A DNA stretch of 5,492 bases from positions 1 to 5,492 of the forward strand of contig JAWPNA010000313.1 of assembly GCA_045402695.1 (NCBI GenBank), written 5' to 3'. Of this stretch, positions 5,278 to 5,492 are shown in pieces; within the stretch, counting starts at the first letter, position 1, and the number at the start of each line of letters is the position of its first letter. Under the pieces are notes generated by a model. The model ran no database searches. It saw nothing but the letters and a program-made list of their open reading frames with translations, and was not told where the DNA came from. This stretch comes from JAWPNA01 sp045402695. GTDB taxonomy: Bacteria; Acidobacteriota; Polarisedimenticolia; JACPZX01; DASXTC01. The position numbers and the translations under genes are program-made.

Positions 5278-5447
5278 TCGGCGATCCGCCTCGCGGCGAC
5301 GCCCGCTACTACCTCGCCACGGTAGAATACGAGAGCCAGCGCTGCGCCGGTCGGCAGCCGGTGAACGAAACGCCGTCCTGGAGGAACGCCGCCACGCTGA
5401 CGGGGCCCGTTCGAAGGGCCGCGTTTGACTGCACCGTGAGATGGTGA
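5274..5447 (+). CDS. Possible small ORF overlapping the surface-protein stop, 57 aa
   Basis: ATG 5274 overlaps the TGA of the surface-protein gene (ATGA), the usual layout for translational coupling, and the frame stays open for 57 codons with many codons ending in G or C. The product (beginning MIGDPPRGDARYYLATVEYE) has two Cys, no signal peptide and no family I recognise. No separate Shine-Dalgarno of note is present. It may be an unannotated small gene, or a chance frame in the high-GC 3' flank. Confidence 0.22.
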   Translation: MIGDPPRGDARYYLATVEYESQRCAGRQPVNETPSWRNAATLTGPVRRAAFDCTVRW

Positions 5448-5492
5448 GGCCGTCACTGGATGAACCTTCCGTCGCTTCCCACAGATAACCTC

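Noticed and set aside
5404..5420. GGCCC/GGGCC hairpin as a terminator for the surface-protein gene
   Set aside because: The stem is only five pairs and is followed by GCGTTT rather than a T-run, so an intrinsic terminator is not supported.

Overview
The window is about 60% GC by eye and reads as bacterial. It has two unrelated parts. The left two thirds (1-3488) is a minus-strand operon of a mobile-element or replicon type. The right third (4003-5277) is a plus-strand gene for a large secreted, probably calcium- or metal-binding, surface protein. Secreted mosaics with LamG, thrombospondin type 3, collagen-like and MopE-type segments are common in soil and sediment lineages such as Myxococcota, Acidobacteriota and related uncultured phyla. 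That makes such a host likely, but nothing here fixes the taxon.

The operon reads right to left: a small MerR/excisionase-type helix-turn-helix protein (3488-3228), an 833-residue primase-polymerase fused to a DUF3631-type P-loop ATPase (3231-730), a 121-residue protein of unknown function (733-368), and a second helix-turn-helix protein that runs off the left edge (368 to 1). All three junctions overlap (ATGA, ATGA, TGATG), so the genes are probably co-transcribed and translationally coupled. The content, a replication enzyme flanked by two small DNA-binding proteins, fits the replication/excision module of an integrated plasmid, integrative element or phage satellite. No integrase, relaxase, capsid or tRNA gene is visible; an integrase could lie left of the window.

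The 514-bp gap (3489-4002) between the divergent units holds most of the unexplained structure. Directly upstream of the operon is a dense set of nested inverted repeats (3495-3580). On the minus strand it can fold into a three-way junction ending six bases before the first start codon, with an alternative pairing that would break that fold. Next comes a stretch with four same-orientation copies of CCGTRTCC, including a near-identical 21-bp direct repeat (3601-3794). A further inverted repeat (3844-3862) and a strong Shine-Dalgarno precede the surface-protein gene. A second cluster, five copies of the octamer CCGTCACA on both strands, lies inside the 3' end of the primase gene (765-885) and uses all three reading frames, which points to selection or duplication at the DNA level.

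Taken together, the replication genes plus two repeat clusters and a structured leader make a candidate self-regulated replication module. The enzyme identity is well supported. The roles of the repeats and leader are inference.
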